64,000 nt of DNA from Nocardia colli (GCF_008704205.1 NZ_VXLC01000019.1:62001-126000); one strand, 5' to 3'. Positions 33,263 through 45,841 are shown, numbered from the stretch's first letter. Notes: generated from the letters alone by a model not told the origin. Program-made: numbers and translations.

Positions 33263-34915
33263 TGCTGGGCGTGGTTCGAGGCGGCCGCCGGAGCGGACGG
33301 CGAGTGAAGTGGCGTGGCGGACAGCGGAATTCGGGTCTGTGACGTCGATCAGGTAGAACCAGTCCATCTGGGTTTGCTCCGGAGTGACCTCGAGTACGCC
33401 GTAGCCGTGTGAGTCGAGTTCGACGTAGCGGAAGTGTCGGTTGACGCCCTTGATCGACTCCGCGATCGGTGCCGAGTTGAGCTTCAGCATGTCGCCGATG
33501 CTGGTCGAGGTGATCGATGGGACGACGAACTCGGCGCCGGCGGTGGGGCCCGCCGGGTAGTTGGCGGTGTCGATGGGCAGGTCGGCGGCCCACGAGGAGT
33601 GGATGTCGCCGGTCAGGAACACCACGTCGGAGACCTGCTGCTCGGTGATCGCGCGGAACAGGCGCTGCCGGTCCGCGGTGTAGCCGTCCCACTGATCGCC
33701 GTTGACGGTGAGGCCGGACTGCGGCACGCCGAGGGCGGTGGTGATCGCCGCGGTGGTGGCCGGTTCGAGCGGCGGGAAGACGAGCGGCGCGATCATCACC
33801 GAGTTGCCGACCAGTTTCCAGCGCACCGGTGCGGACGCCAATCCGGCGGTGAGCCAATCCATTTGGCCTTTGCCGGTGATGGTGCGCGCCGGGTTGTCCG
33901 CCTCGCGCCAGCCCGCGCCCGGCTTCGCCTCCTGGTCGCGGTAGCTGCGCAGATCCAGCATGGACAGTTCGGCGAGGGTGCCGAAACGGAGCCGGCGATA
34001 GATCTGCACATCTGCGCCAGATCCCTGCGCGCGCACCGGCATCCACTCCAGATAGGCCTGCGTGGACGCGGCCCGGCGATCCTGCCAGTCGCCCTCGGTG
34101 GCCGGGTCGTGATTGTTCGCGCCGCCGGACCAGGAGTTGTCCGCGGATTCGTGGTCGTCCCAGGTGCAGATGAACGGTTGGCGGGCATGCAGATTCAGCA
34201 GATCCGGGTCGGTCTTGTACTGCGCGTGGCGAATTCGATAATCTGCCAGGCTGACCGTCTCGTTCGCCGGCTCATGCGGACGCACCGTGCCGTTGCGCCC
34301 GCCGTACTTGCCGCGGCCGTACTCGTAGATGTAGTCGCCGAGGTGCACGATGGCATCGAGATCGGTGCGCGCGGCCAGATGGCGGTACGCGCCGAAGTAG
34401 CCGGCTTCCCAGTTCGCGCAGGACACGATGCCCAAGCGCAGCCGCTCCGGTGAATCGGAGATCGCCGGCGCGGTCCGAGTCCGGGCAACCGCGGACGTCT
34501 CCCCGAGCGCCGTGAACCGATAGAAGTAGACAGTCCCCGGCGCGAGCCCCGTCACATCGACCTTCACCGTGTGATCGGAAGCCTCTGTCGCCGTGAGGTT
34601 CCCGGAAGCCGCAACCGAACCGAACCCCTCGTCCTCCGCGACTTCCCAACGCACACTTGCCGATTCCCCGACCCCCGACCCAGGGGCCGCCTCCTCGGAC
34701 ACCGTGATCCGAGTCCACAGAATCACCCCGCCCGGCAATGGATCCCCCGACGCCACCCCATGTCGAAACACCCCACCCGCCGCCCGCGCCGGAGCAACGG
34801 TCAACAACGCAGTCGCCGTCGCAACCGCCCCACCCTTCAGCAGCGTCCGCCGCCCGAAGGGCCCAACCGAAGAATCTGAAACGACCACGTTTTCAGCCAC
34901 GACTACTGATCCCAT
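33251..34915 (-). CDS. phoD: PhoD-like alkaline phosphatase/phosphodiesterase, Tat-exported
   Basis: 554 residues from ATG 34915. A Tat signal (GRRTLLKGGAVATATALL) ends near APARA-AGG (about 45). A PhoD N-terminal Ig-like domain (FRHGVASGDPLPGGVILWTRI) precedes the calcineurin-like core: RLGIVSCANWEAGYFGAYRHL, AIVHLGDYIYEYG, FICTWDDHESADNSWSGG, and LTGDIHSSWAADLP. It acts outside the membrane on phosphodiesters and monoesters (teichoic-acid- or nucleotide-like substrates). The frame is open 26 codons further upstream. The 3' end is embedded in a tandem repeat. No Pho box was recognised. Confidence 0.9.
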   Translation of the reverse strand: MGSVVVAENVVVSDSSVGPFGRRTLLKGGAVATATALLTVAPARAAGGVFRHGVASGDPLPGGVILWTRITVSEEAAPGSGVGESASVRWEVAEDEGFGSVAASGNLTATEASDHTVKVDVTGLAPGTVYFYRFTALGETSAVARTRTAPAISDSPERLRLGIVSCANWEAGYFGAYRHLAARTDLDAIVHLGDYIYEYGRGKYGGRNGTVRPHEPANETVSLADYRIRHAQYKTDPDLLNLHARQPFICTWDDHESADNSWSGGANNHDPATEGDWQDRRAASTQAYLEWMPVRAQGSGADVQIYRRLRFGTLAELSMLDLRSYRDQEAKPGAGWREADNPARTITGKGQMDWLTAGLASAPVRWKLVGNSVMIAPLVFPPLEPATTAAITTALGVPQSGLTVNGDQWDGYTADRQRLFRAITEQQVSDVVFLTGDIHSSWAADLPIDTANYPAGPTAGAEFVVPSITSTSIGDMLKLNSAPIAESIKGVNRHFRYVELDSHGYGVLEVTPEQTQMDWFYLIDVTDPNSAVRHATSLAVRSGGRLEPRPAPVS

Positions 34916-35049
34916 CCGATCCACCCGCAACGCGCAAATCGGCTCGCCGAACCCCGCCCACCAGACCTCACAACTACCGACCGGCCAATCCAAGGTCCCC
35001 GATTCGCGAACGAACCTGACCGCGGCCCATCCACCATGTCACCGCCGCC

Positions 35050-35760
35050 ATGTTCCTTCGGCCACTACATCGCCCTGTTCGGATGGTCCAACGGGACCTG
35101 ATGGAGGTCCCCTCGGCGTGTCACTGCCACTGTGTCCCGCTCGGTGGCTGCATCGCCTTATCTCAATCTTCCAACGGGACGTGGTGACGGCCCGTCCTGG
35201 CGTGTCACCGCTGCTACGTCCCGATCGGTGATCGCATCGCGCTGGTCTGGTGGTCGTGCGGAGCATGGTGGAGGTTCGCTCAACGTGTGGTCGCCGCTGT
35301 GTCCCGTTCAGTGCCCGCATCGCCTTGGTTGGGCAGTCGAGTGGGCTTGAGGCAGGATTGGGCGGTGGCGCGTAGGTGGCTCGCGACGCAACCCGCACGC
35401 GATGAGTTGGCCGGAGCCCAGGGACTCGGCTCGTCGAGCGGGAGCTGATGGCGGCCCATTCGCCGCGACCATGTCCCGTTCGGCGACTGCATCACCCTTC
35501 ACGAATGATCCAACGGGACCTGATGGAGGCTGATGGCGGCCTGACTCGGCGGTTCGTCATTGTCATGTCCGCTGAGCGATCAGGCCGAGCTGGTCATCGA
35601 GCCGGATGTGACGTGGTGGCAGTTGGACCGGGGATGTCATCGCCGCTATGTCCCGCTCAGTGGCTGCAGCGCCCCGGGCCGGGTCGTCCACCGGGACATG
35701 ATGGTGGTGCATTCGGCGTGTCACCGCTGTGACGTCCCGTTCGGTGGCTAGGTGACGCGG
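35050..35760. repeat. family A palindromic repeat cluster
   Basis: At least ten copies of GTCCCG(T/C)TCGG or its inverse (C)CAACGGGACCTGATGG, for example at 35091, 35174, 35298, 35475, 35513, 35660 and 35731, in alternating orientation. No gene is supported between 34916 and 36108. Confidence 0.72.
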
Positions 35761-35867
35761 GTTGGGTGGTGGTGCGGGGCGTGGTGGAGGTTCGTTCGGT
35801 GTGTCTCCGCCGTTATGTCCTGTTCGGTGACCGCGTTGCTGTGGCCGGTGGGGCTTGGTAGCGGATA

Positions 35868-35945
35868 GTGCTCGGTGCTCGGTGCTCGGTGCTCGGTGCT
35901 CGGTGCTCGGTGCTCGGTGCTCGGTGCTCGGTGCTCGGTGCTCGG
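35868..35945. repeat. 7-base tandem repeat (GTGCTCG), about 11 copies
   Basis: Perfect head-to-tail GTGCTCG units, 78 bases. It lies about 160 bases upstream of rarA. A 7-base unit changes phase each copy and is a candidate slippage-prone microsatellite. Confidence 0.92.
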
Positions 35946-36108
35946 CGGTGGTGGGTAGGTGGCTCGCGCCGCACTTGGTGGGCGACCGCTGGTTGGCGGG
36001 TTGGTGGTTGGCGGGTGGATTGATTGGCTGGTTGTTGGTTGGGTCGACTGAGGGGCGCGGGGTGTAGGGGTTCGGGGTTGTCGGTGGGGCTGGGTAACGT
36101 TGGCGGGT

Positions 36109-37455
36109 GTGAGCGATGGCTTGTTCGACGTGCCCGGAGAGTCCGTGCCTGCGGAGCACAGCATCGATACGGTGGTGCGCCGGGATGCGGGGGCGCCGTT
36201 GGCGGTGCGGATGCGGCCGGCTTCGTTGGATGAGGTGGTGGGGCAGCAGCATTTGCTGGGGGCGGGGGCGCCGTTGCGGCGGTTGGTCGAGGGGGCGGGG
36301 GCGGCTTCGGTGTTGCTGTACGGGCCGCCGGGGACCGGGAAGACGACGCTTGCCTCGTTGATTTCGCATTCGACGGGGCGGCGATTCGAGGCGCTGTCGG
36401 CGTTGTCGGCGGGGGTGAAGGAGGTGCGCGCGGTTATTGATGTCGCGCGGCGCAGGCTGTCGGCGGGCGAGCAGACCGTGTTGTTCATCGACGAGGTGCA
36501 TCGGTTCTCCAAGACGCAGCAGGACGCGTTGCTCGCCGCGGTGGAGAACCGGATCGTGCTGCTGGTCGGGGCGACCACCGAGAATCCGTCGTTTTCCGTG
36601 GTGTCGCCGCTGCTGTCGCGGTCGCTGGTGCTGCAACTGCAATCGCTGACCGAGGACGACATCCGGCAGGTGCTGCTGCGCGCGATCCACGACAAACGTG
36701 GGCTGGACGACCAGTACACGGTGTCGGACGAGGCGCTCGATCACATCATCCGGATCGCGGGCGGTGACGCCCGGCGCGCGCTCACCGCGTTGGAGGCGTC
36801 GGCCGAATCGTCGCTGGACGGAACCGTCGGCGTCGAACTCGTAGAGGCCAGCGTCGACAAGGCCGCGGTCCGCTACGACCGGGCCGGCGACCAGCACTAC
36901 GACGTGATCAGCGCGTTCATCAAATCCATCCGCGGCTCCGACGTCGACGCCGCGCTGCACTACCTGGCCAGGATGCTCACCGCGGGCGAGGACCCGCGCT
37001 TCATCGCCCGCAGGCTGATGATCCACGCGAGCGAAGACATCGGCATGGCCGACCCGATGGCGTTGCAAACCGCCACCGCCGCCGCACAGGTGGTCCAGCT
37101 GGTCGGCCTCCCCGAGGCTCGTCTCGCATTGGCGCAAGCCACAATTCATCTCGCGAGCGCCCCGAAATCCGGCGCCGTGATCGCCGCACTGGGCGCCGCC
37201 ATGGCCGACGTCGCGGCAGGCAAGGCAGGCGCGGTCCCACCGCATCTGCGCGACGGCCACTACGCGGGCGCAGCCAAACTCGGCAACGCCCAGGGCTACA
37301 GGTACCCGCACGACAACAAGGACGGCGTCCTCGCCCAGCAATACCCACCGGACGAACTGGTCGGCGTGAACTACTACCAACCCACCGACCACGGCAACGA
37401 ACGCGAAGTCGGCCCGCGGGTAGACAAGTTGCGCCGAATCATCCGCGGCAAGTAA
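36109..37455 (+). CDS. rarA: replication-associated recombination ATPase RarA/MgsA
   Basis: 448 residues, AAA+ clamp-loader-like ATPase acting at stalled forks. MRPASLDEVVGQQHLLG, Walker A GPPGTGKTTLA, Walker B TVLFIDEVHRFSKTQQDALL, sensor GATTENPSFSVVSPLLSRS, and the C-terminal tetramerisation part HYDVISAFIKSIRGSDVDAALHYLARML, EDIGMADP. The start is GTG 36109 (SDGLFDVPGES, as in Rv2559c). The first ~350 bases use relaxed third positions (many ttg, ggg), unlike the C-ending second half, the same pattern as in mdh. Confidence 0.93.
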   Translation: MSDGLFDVPGESVPAEHSIDTVVRRDAGAPLAVRMRPASLDEVVGQQHLLGAGAPLRRLVEGAGAASVLLYGPPGTGKTTLASLISHSTGRRFEALSALSAGVKEVRAVIDVARRRLSAGEQTVLFIDEVHRFSKTQQDALLAAVENRIVLLVGATTENPSFSVVSPLLSRSLVLQLQSLTEDDIRQVLLRAIHDKRGLDDQYTVSDEALDHIIRIAGGDARRALTALEASAESSLDGTVGVELVEASVDKAAVRYDRAGDQHYDVISAFIKSIRGSDVDAALHYLARMLTAGEDPRFIARRLMIHASEDIGMADPMALQTATAAAQVVQLVGLPEARLALAQATIHLASAPKSGAVIAALGAAMADVAAGKAGAVPPHLRDGHYAGAAKLGNAQGYRYPHDNKDGVLAQQYPPDELVGVNYYQPTDHGNEREVGPRVDKLRRIIRGK

Positions 37456-38087
37456 CGCCTTGTCCAGGAGAGTTCGGCACGTTCCTCGGCGCCCCCGGCC
37501 GCGTTGTCGCCGCCGACACAACCCCGGTCCAAGCGCCTCCTCCGCTTGCCGGCCGGGCGGAGCCACCGATAAGCGCACCGACCTTCCTGGACGAGGCACT
37601 AGCTCACGCCGCGAACATCCAAGATCGGGTGACAATACGAGCAACGTCGGTCCATGCGGCTCGGTTGCGCCAGCCCATCAGTAACACCTAGCTGTACTTT
37701 CCGCGCCCCCACGGACGCAGTATCTGATGACTACCCGAGGCACAGCCCGCGGATGGGCAAGTCGAACGGGACATGCCGGAGCAACTTGCGGCGTGTCACC
37801 ACCCCATTGTCCCGCTCGCCATTACGGCATTGAGCCGGCGGGACATGACGGAGCGATTAGTCCGATTGTTCCGCCGACATGTCCCGTTCGGTGTGGGGCT
37901 GGTTCGTGATCGACGGCACCAGCCGGACATTTCGTGGGCATGGGCGGCGACGGGGCAGCGCCGCCGCTGCCCCGACCAGGCCGAAGCGCCGCCGTTTGCG
38001 CTGGATTGTTCGCGGGAACTGGGCTCTCCCTACGTCTGCGTACACCGGGGATCGGGGCCGACGGCCGGAATCCGTAAGACTGGCGAT
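37456..38087. other. gap with a small family A cluster
   Basis: Bases 37764-37900 contain GGGACATGCCGG, TTGTCCCGCTCG, GCGGGACATGACGG and CATGTCCCGTTCGGTG in alternating orientation (family A). Upstream, 37476-37691 is an open frame with coding-like third positions but no start codon (see rejected list). Nothing else is supported. Confidence 0.5.
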
Positions 38088-38564
38088 ATGGCTATCGTGA
38101 TCAGGCCCGGGCGGCCGGATGAAGCGACGCTGCTCAGCGGTCTTGCGTTGCGGTCCAAAGGTTTCTGGGGCTACAGCGAACAACTTCTCGACTTGTTCAG
38201 ATCCGAGCTGACCCTCACTCCAGACGAGGTAGCGGTTCGACGCACCGCCGTGGCCGAGCTCGGCGGTGCGATCGTCGGGTTCGTGACCATCGAGGGCACC
38301 GGCCCCGCGGGTGAACTGGGAATGCTGTTCGTCGCGCCGGAGGCCATCGGCACGGGAGTCGGTACCGCACTGTTCCGGCATGCGATCGAGACCGCTCGTC
38401 GCGCCGGTTTCGATCGGTTGCTCATCGAGGCGGATCCGAACGCCGAACCGTTCTACCGCGCGATGGGCGCGAGCAGAATCGGCACGGTCGACTCCGGGTC
38501 GATTCCTGGGCGCGAGTTGCCGTTGATGGAGGTGCACACTGCGCCCGCTGGCCCGATTGTCTAG
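38088..38564 (+). CDS. GNAT-family N-acetyltransferase
   Basis: 158 residues. IRPGRPDEATLLSGLALRSKGFWGY at the N-terminus, GGAIVGFVTIEG, then the acetyl-CoA motif with GELGMLFVAPEAIGTGVGTALFRHAI and EADPNAEPFYRAMGASRIG. All four GNAT motifs are readable. Acceptor unknown. ATG 38088 lacks a strong ribosome site; the frame is open far upstream into repeats. It is followed 200 bases later by alaS. Confidence 0.88.
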   Translation: MAIVIRPGRPDEATLLSGLALRSKGFWGYSEQLLDLFRSELTLTPDEVAVRRTAVAELGGAIVGFVTIEGTGPAGELGMLFVAPEAIGTGVGTALFRHAIETARRAGFDRLLIEADPNAEPFYRAMGASRIGTVDSGSIPGRELPLMEVHTAPAGPIV

Positions 38565-38763
38565 CTGGACACCGAAGCATCCGCGCACGCCGGCCGCGGC
38601 CGAATAAGTCCACAGTCCGCCAACTGAACGTGGACAGCAGCGACTGCCACTCGCAACCCGCTCCTGCTGGACAATCGATCAGGTCGGGCGCGGCACCGCC
38701 CGTGTCCCACACCACCCGACTCGATGAAAAACCATGTGCACCGCACCGGTAGGCTGGATATCT

Positions 38764-41426
<2,663 letters not shown>

Positions 41427-41427
<1 letters not shown>

Positions 41428-42086
41428 TGGCGGACCCCGATAGTTCCGAGAGGTCGGTGTCGCTGGGCACCGACCGGCCCCACTTTGACGCCGATGCGGG
41501 TCGTGCCCGGGTGACGGGTGGGTCGGTCGAACCCGCTGTTTCTTCGGCGGCTCAGCATGGCACCGATCGGCCCACTCCCGACACCGATCCCGGCCGCGGC
41601 CGGCGAATTGCCGTCGATGTCGGCAGTGTCCGGATCGGCGTCGCCTCGAGCGACCCCGACGGCGTCCTCGCCACGCCCGTGGAAACCGTGCCGCGCGCGA
41701 AGCCGAACAAGCGCTCGGTCGGCCCAGCGCCCGATATCGCCAGAATTGCTGAAATTGTGCGGGAGTACGAGGCAGTCGAGGTGATCGTGGGTCTGCCGCG
41801 AACATTGCGCGGGGAGAAGGGCACTGCCGCTACCATTGCCACCGCATTCGCCGACGAGTTGCGGGCCGCCGTGTCGCCGGTACCTATACGACTTTCCGAC
41901 GAACGTTTGACTACGGTGTCAGCTGCACGTGCATTGCGGGACAGTGGAGTTCGCGCGCGTGGCCAGCGGCAAGTGATCGATCAGGCGGCGGCCGTCTCGA
42001 TCCTGCAAGGATGGTTGGACGAACGGAGTGCGGTGTTGAGGTCGGTTGAAGCGGTGCGTCATGCGTCGTCCGAGGACGACGCATGA
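41427..42086 (+). CDS. ruvX: Holliday-junction resolvase-like protein RuvX (YqgF)
   Basis: 219 residues; RNase H-like fold: GRRIAVDVGSVRIGVASSDPDG (catalytic Asp), VIVGLPRTLRGEKG, RLSDERLTTVSA and VIDQAAAVSILQGWLDE (last acidic residues). Involved in rRNA/DNA processing. ATG 41427 overlaps the alaS stop by one base (TGATG); GTG 41424 is an alternative. The first ~58 residues, before GRGRRIAVD, are an acidic, Thr/Ser-rich extension absent from most homologues (about 140-170 residues). Confidence 0.92.
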
Positions 42087-43618
42087 CGGATCGATGGGCG
42101 CGGGCCGAGGAACGGTTCCGACAGCGCGAAGCTGATCGGCGTTACCGGCGTGACGACCGAGCCTGGGGTGGGCAGAACAGCAGAGACAACCGGGGCAAGA
42201 CGAACCGCGTGGTCGGCCGTGAGCAGGACGACTGGGACGACTACGATGACGACACGACGGTCATCCCGCGCTACACCGACGACATGGACGACCAGCCGCC
42301 GCCGGCCCCGGCGCCACGGTCCAGGGAGCGGCGCGACGCACCGCGCCCGCGGGTCGGCCGCCGGGAGCCGGTCGATGACGACGACGAGCCCGAGGGGCGG
42401 CGCCGGTCGAAGAGCCCGCAGCGCAGCAGGCGCTCCAGGGCCGCCTCGCGGAAAGCCAAAGAGCGCAAGCGTCGCCGGCGCACGCTGTGGTTGGTCGCCG
42501 GTGTCTTCGTGCTGCTGTTCGCGGGCGCCGCGGTGTTCGCGGGGATGAAGCTGATCAAGTCGCTCGGCAGCCCCGAGGACTACGCGGCCGGCGGACAGCC
42601 GGGACCGCTGGTCGTCGTGCAGGTGCACGACGGGGACACCTCGCAGCAGATCGCCGCGACCATGAAGGACCGCGGCGTGGTCGCCAGCACGGGCGCGTTC
42701 TTCGAAGCGGCCGTGCGGAATTCGAACATGAACTCGGTGCAGCCGGGCTTCTACGCGATCCCCAGCAAGATTCCCGCCGCGCAGGCGGTCACCCAGCTGC
42801 TCGGTAAGCAAGCGCGGGTCGGGAACCTGGTCATCCCCGAGGGACGGCTGCTGCACGACCAGTACGAGGTCGGCGGCTCCGGCCGGCGCACCGACGGCAT
42901 CTACCGCATGATGGCGGCGGCCAGCTGCATCGGCACCGGCCCCACCCAGAAGTGCGTCACCTACGAACAACTCGACGCCGCGGGCGCGAACGTCGACCTG
43001 GCCGCGCTCGGCGTGCCCGCCTGGGCCGCGCAGGGGGTCAAGGACTGCCCGGACCGGACCAGGCAGCTCGAGGGCCTGATCGCCGCGGGCACTTTGGATT
43101 TCGACCCGAGCGGCACGCCGGAGCAGATGCTGCGCCAGGTCGTGTCGGCCAGCGCCAAGAGCTACGAGTCCACCGGGTTGTTGCAGTCCGGCGGCGAGAC
43201 CAAGCTGACGCCGTACCAGACGCTGATCGCCGCGTCGCTGGTCGAACGCGAGGCCAAGCCGCAGGACATGGGCAAGGTCGCGCGGGTGATCGTGAACCGG
43301 CTCCGGGTCCCGCAGATGCTGCAATTCGACTCGACGGTGAACTACGCGCTGGACCGCACCGAGGTGCAGACCACCGACGCCGACCGCGCCGCGGAGACCC
43401 CGTGGAACACCTACGCGAAGACCGGCCTGCCCGCCACGCCGATCTCCGCGCCGTCGCTGAACGCGTTGCGCGCCATGGAGAATCCGGAAGCGGGGTCGTG
43501 GTTGTACTTCGTCACCGTCGACAAGCAGGGCACCACCCTGTTCACCGACGACTACAAGCAGCACCAGCGCTACATCCAGCAGGCCCAGGCGAGCGGAATC
43601 CTGGACAGTGGCCGCTGA
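42083..43618 (+). CDS. mltG: endolytic murein transglycosylase MltG
   Basis: 511 residues. The cytosolic N-terminus (1-130) is highly charged (DDWDDYDDDTT, SRERRDAPRPRVGRREP, RKAKERKRRRR). One membrane segment follows (TLWLVAGVFVLLFAGAAVFAG), then the YceG domain: VQVHDGDTSQQIAATM, GFYAIPSKIP, LVIPEGRLL, the catalytic Glu in LIAASLVEREAK, and TVNYAL..PWNTYAKTGLPATPI. Cleaves nascent glycan strands to terminate them. The start overlaps the ruvX stop (ATGA); the 3' end overlaps aroE by 11 bases. Confidence 0.93.
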   Translation: MTDRWARAEERFRQREADRRYRRDDRAWGGQNSRDNRGKTNRVVGREQDDWDDYDDDTTVIPRYTDDMDDQPPPAPAPRSRERRDAPRPRVGRREPVDDDDEPEGRRRSKSPQRSRRSRAASRKAKERKRRRRTLWLVAGVFVLLFAGAAVFAGMKLIKSLGSPEDYAAGGQPGPLVVVQVHDGDTSQQIAATMKDRGVVASTGAFFEAAVRNSNMNSVQPGFYAIPSKIPAAQAVTQLLGKQARVGNLVIPEGRLLHDQYEVGGSGRRTDGIYRMMAAASCIGTGPTQKCVTYEQLDAAGANVDLAALGVPAWAAQGVKDCPDRTRQLEGLIAAGTLDFDPSGTPEQMLRQVVSASAKSYESTGLLQSGGETKLTPYQTLIAASLVEREAKPQDMGKVARVIVNRLRVPQMLQFDSTVNYALDRTEVQTTDADRAAETPWNTYAKTGLPATPISAPSLNALRAMENPEAGSWLYFVTVDKQGTTLFTDDYKQHQRYIQQAQASGILDSGR

Positions 43619-44423
43619 ACGCAAGGCGGCGGTGCTGGGCAAGCCCATCGCGCACTCCCGCTCGCCGCAGCTGCATCTGGCCGCGTATCGCGCGCTCGGG
43701 CTCGACTGGAGCTACGAGCGGATCGAATGCACGGGCGAGCAGCTGCCCGGGCTGGTCGACGGGCTCGGGCCGGAGTGGGTCGGGCTGTCGGTGACCATGC
43801 CGGGCAAGGAGGCCGCGCTGGCCTACGCCGACGAGCGGACCGAGCGGGCGGTGCTGGTCGGTTCGGCCAACACGCTGGTCCGAGGCGAGGGCGGATGGAA
43901 GGCCGACTGCACCGATGTGGACGGTGTGCTCGGCGCGTTGCGGGGTGGCGGGGTCACGGATGTGGACGAGGCGGTGGTGCTCGGTGCCGGTGGGACCGCG
44001 CGGCCTGCGCTGCTCGCGTTGTCCGAGCTCGGGGCGAAGACGGTGACCGTGATCGCGCGCGATGCCGGACGGGCGAGCAGCGCACTGGATCTCGCGGAGC
44101 GGCTCGGCATGAACGCGGCGGTGACCAGTTTCGATCCGGCCGCGATCGCCGGTCTCTGTGAGCGGGCCGGTGCCGTGGTCAGCACGATTCCGGCCGAGGC
44201 GGCGGCGGTGGTCGCCGATGCGGTCGCGACGGCACCCGTGGTGCTCGACGCGATCTACAACCCATGGCCGACGCCGCTGGCTGAAGCCGTGTCGCGGGCC
44301 GGGCACACGGTGGTCAGCGGATTGCAGATGTTGCTGAACCAGGCGTACGGGCAAGTGGAGCAGTTCACCGGCCGGCCGGCCCCGCGTGCGGAAATGGCGG
44401 CGGCGCTGGCGGATTCGGCCTGA
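43608..44423 (+). CDS. aroE: shikimate dehydrogenase
   Basis: 271 residues; reduces 3-dehydroshikimate in the shikimate pathway. KPIAHSRSPQLHLAAYRALG (substrate SxS), VTMPGKEAAL (catalytic Lys), DCTDVDG (Asp), VVLGAGGTARPALLAL (nucleotide loop), and YNPWPTPLAEAV. In VIARDAGR the expected NADP-binding NR is replaced by IARD, so cofactor preference is uncertain. The GTG start lies inside the end of mltG (11-base overlap), so the genes are coupled. Confidence 0.93.
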   Translation: MAAERKAAVLGKPIAHSRSPQLHLAAYRALGLDWSYERIECTGEQLPGLVDGLGPEWVGLSVTMPGKEAALAYADERTERAVLVGSANTLVRGEGGWKADCTDVDGVLGALRGGGVTDVDEAVVLGAGGTARPALLALSELGAKTVTVIARDAGRASSALDLAERLGMNAAVTSFDPAAIAGLCERAGAVVSTIPAEAAAVVADAVATAPVVLDAIYNPWPTPLAEAVSRAGHTVVSGLQMLLNQAYGQVEQFTGRPAPRAEMAAALADSA

Positions 44424-44586
44424 GCGGGTCGGCCGGGTCGGTCCGGCGGACTTCGCGACCGGGCCGGGCGATTCGACCTCCTCGGTGGCCTGCGATTCCG
44501 CCTGGTGTGGCAGGGGAGCGGCCTCGTCCAGAAACTGATACCGGTTCTAGTTTGGTTCGGCGATGCGCAGGGTTATGGTGGTCGGC

Positions 44587-45048
44587 ATGAATGCTTGGGT
44601 GTTGCGGGCCGTCGTGCTCGGTGCGCTGGTCGTCCTCCTGCGTGCCGTGCTCGGGTTCGCGATGGTGAACTGGCCGACCCACGGGGTCTGGATGCGGGTG
44701 TTCAGCCTCGTCCTGATCGTGGCCGCCGTCCTGTACTGGGGTGTGCTGGACGGACGCAAGGACCGCTCGGCTCAGCCCGACCCGGAGCGCGGCACCGACC
44801 TGACCCTGCTGTGGCTCAAGGCTGCCGCGGCGGGTGGCGTCGGCAGCGGGCTCGGCGCGTGGATCATCGACTGGCTGCCCAAGTTCGACCTCGGCGACAA
44901 CGGGATCCTCTTCGAGCTCACCGCGGGTGCGGCGTTCATCGTCCTGCTGATCTTCATTCCGGCGCTGATCGGCGTCGGGCTCGGCCGGATCCTGGCGGAC
45001 CGCTCGCACAACAAGCAGTCGGCTCCCGCCGTACACACCCCTGCCTGA
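44587..45048 (+). CDS. B-4DMT family membrane protein
   Basis: 153 residues from ATG 44587 (NAWVLRAVVLGALVVLLRAV). Four membrane helices: VLRAVVLGALVVLL, VFSLVLIVAAVLYW, AAGGVGSGLGAWIIDWLPKFDL, and FELTAGAAFIVLLIFIPALIG. The DGRKDR..PDPERGTDLTLLWLKAA loop and DWLPKFDLGDN are hallmarks of the actinobacterial B-4DMT putative transporter family. Substrate unknown. It is followed at once by a terminator. Confidence 0.85.
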   Translation: MNAWVLRAVVLGALVVLLRAVLGFAMVNWPTHGVWMRVFSLVLIVAAVLYWGVLDGRKDRSAQPDPERGTDLTLLWLKAAAAGGVGSGLGAWIIDWLPKFDLGDNGILFELTAGAAFIVLLIFIPALIGVGLGRILADRSHNKQSAPAVHTPA

Positions 45049-45056
45049 CCTTTCGC

Positions 45057-45092
45057 GAAACGGCGCACTCCGATCACGGGGTGCGCCGTTTC
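45057..45092 (+). terminator. terminator of the B-4DMT gene
   Basis: A perfect 12-bp stem GAAACGGCGCAC / GTGCGCCGTTTC with a 12-base loop followed by TCTGCTGT; it starts 8 bases after the stop codon. Confidence 0.85.
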
Positions 45093-45247
45093 TGCTGTCC
45101 GGTCCTCGATGCGTGCACGGACTACCATCGAGGGTGACTGCCAACTCGCACTGCACTCTGCCAACCTGCCGCTGTCTGGTCGTTTGCTGACCGTCCCATC
45201 GATATCCTGTTGCTATCCAATGCATTTCAACGGGAGGGGACATTGTG

Positions 45248-45499
45248 ATGATGATTCGAGTTGGTGCGGCCGCCGCGATGGCGATTGCCGCGTCCGCAGT
45301 GGTGTTCGGCGGGCAAGCGGCCGCGCAGGACAACGGCTGTGCGTCGAACCAGCCGCACTGGAACTTCGTCTGCCTGCCCTCGGTGTCGAACGTTTCGCTG
45401 GGGTACTGCCAGAAGGAAGGCCCGAACTGGAACAAGGACGGGGTGTGCGTCGCGCGCTGGGACAACGATCGGTACGACTACTGGATCCCGCAGCCCTGA
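45248..45499 (+). CDS. small secreted disulfide protein
   Basis: 83 residues (ATG 45248; GTG 45245 and ATG 45251 also possible; GGGAGGGGA 5-9 bases upstream). A signal peptide, IRVGAAAAMAIAASAVVFGG, is cleaved near AAA-QDN (about 27). The mature part is about 55 residues with four Cys (GCASNQ, FVCLPS, GYCQKE, GVCVARWD) and many aromatics (HWNFVC, DNDRYDYWIP), suggesting two disulfides. No family recognised. A function at the cell surface or outside is inferred from the signal only. Confidence 0.72.
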   Translation: MMIRVGAAAAMAIAASAVVFGGQAAAQDNGCASNQPHWNFVCLPSVSNVSLGYCQKEGPNWNKDGVCVARWDNDRYDYWIPQP

Positions 45500-45803
45500 C
45501 GTTCCAGCGGTAGCCCGACATCAGCGGGCGGCGCGATCGCCTGACGTACGAGAACGGCCTGTGCTGCAGCACTCCGGCATCGTGCTGCTGAGGTCCGTGC
45601 GCGCAAGTACGCGGCGGTCCTGTTCACGAGGCGTTCGGAGCGTCGGACGCAGTCTCTCGGCTCGCGCAGAGCAGTGATGGCCAGCCGGCAGGCAGGGCTC
45701 GAGGCGCGGCGAACGGCGCTGGACACGCCTGTGCTGAACCGCTGATCAACTGGCCGTGCGCGTGGGTCGGCCAGGGCGGTGTACTGGCCGAACCTTGCGC
45801 ACA

Positions 45804-45841
45804 AGAAGCGGCGCGCCTCGGGTCGGGGGCGCGCCGCTTCT
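45804..45841. terminator. strong hairpin, probable terminator
   Basis: A perfect 14-bp stem AGAAGCGGCGCGCC / GGCGCGCCGCTTCT with a 10-base loop, then TGCTGTCC. It is 300 bases past the small secreted gene; no gene in 45500-45803 explains it, so it may terminate read-through or belong to a lost gene. Confidence 0.65.

Noticed and set aside
32943..34046. 367-codon minus-strand frame inside the PhoD-like gene
   Set aside because: Alternate-frame shadow of the phosphatase extended by the 3' tandem repeats.
37476..37691. Open frame reading GTFLGAPGRVVAADTTPV and ending at TAG 37689
   Set aside because: Third positions look coding-like, but there is no start codon or family match. It may be a decayed gene remnant; not enough evidence to annotate.
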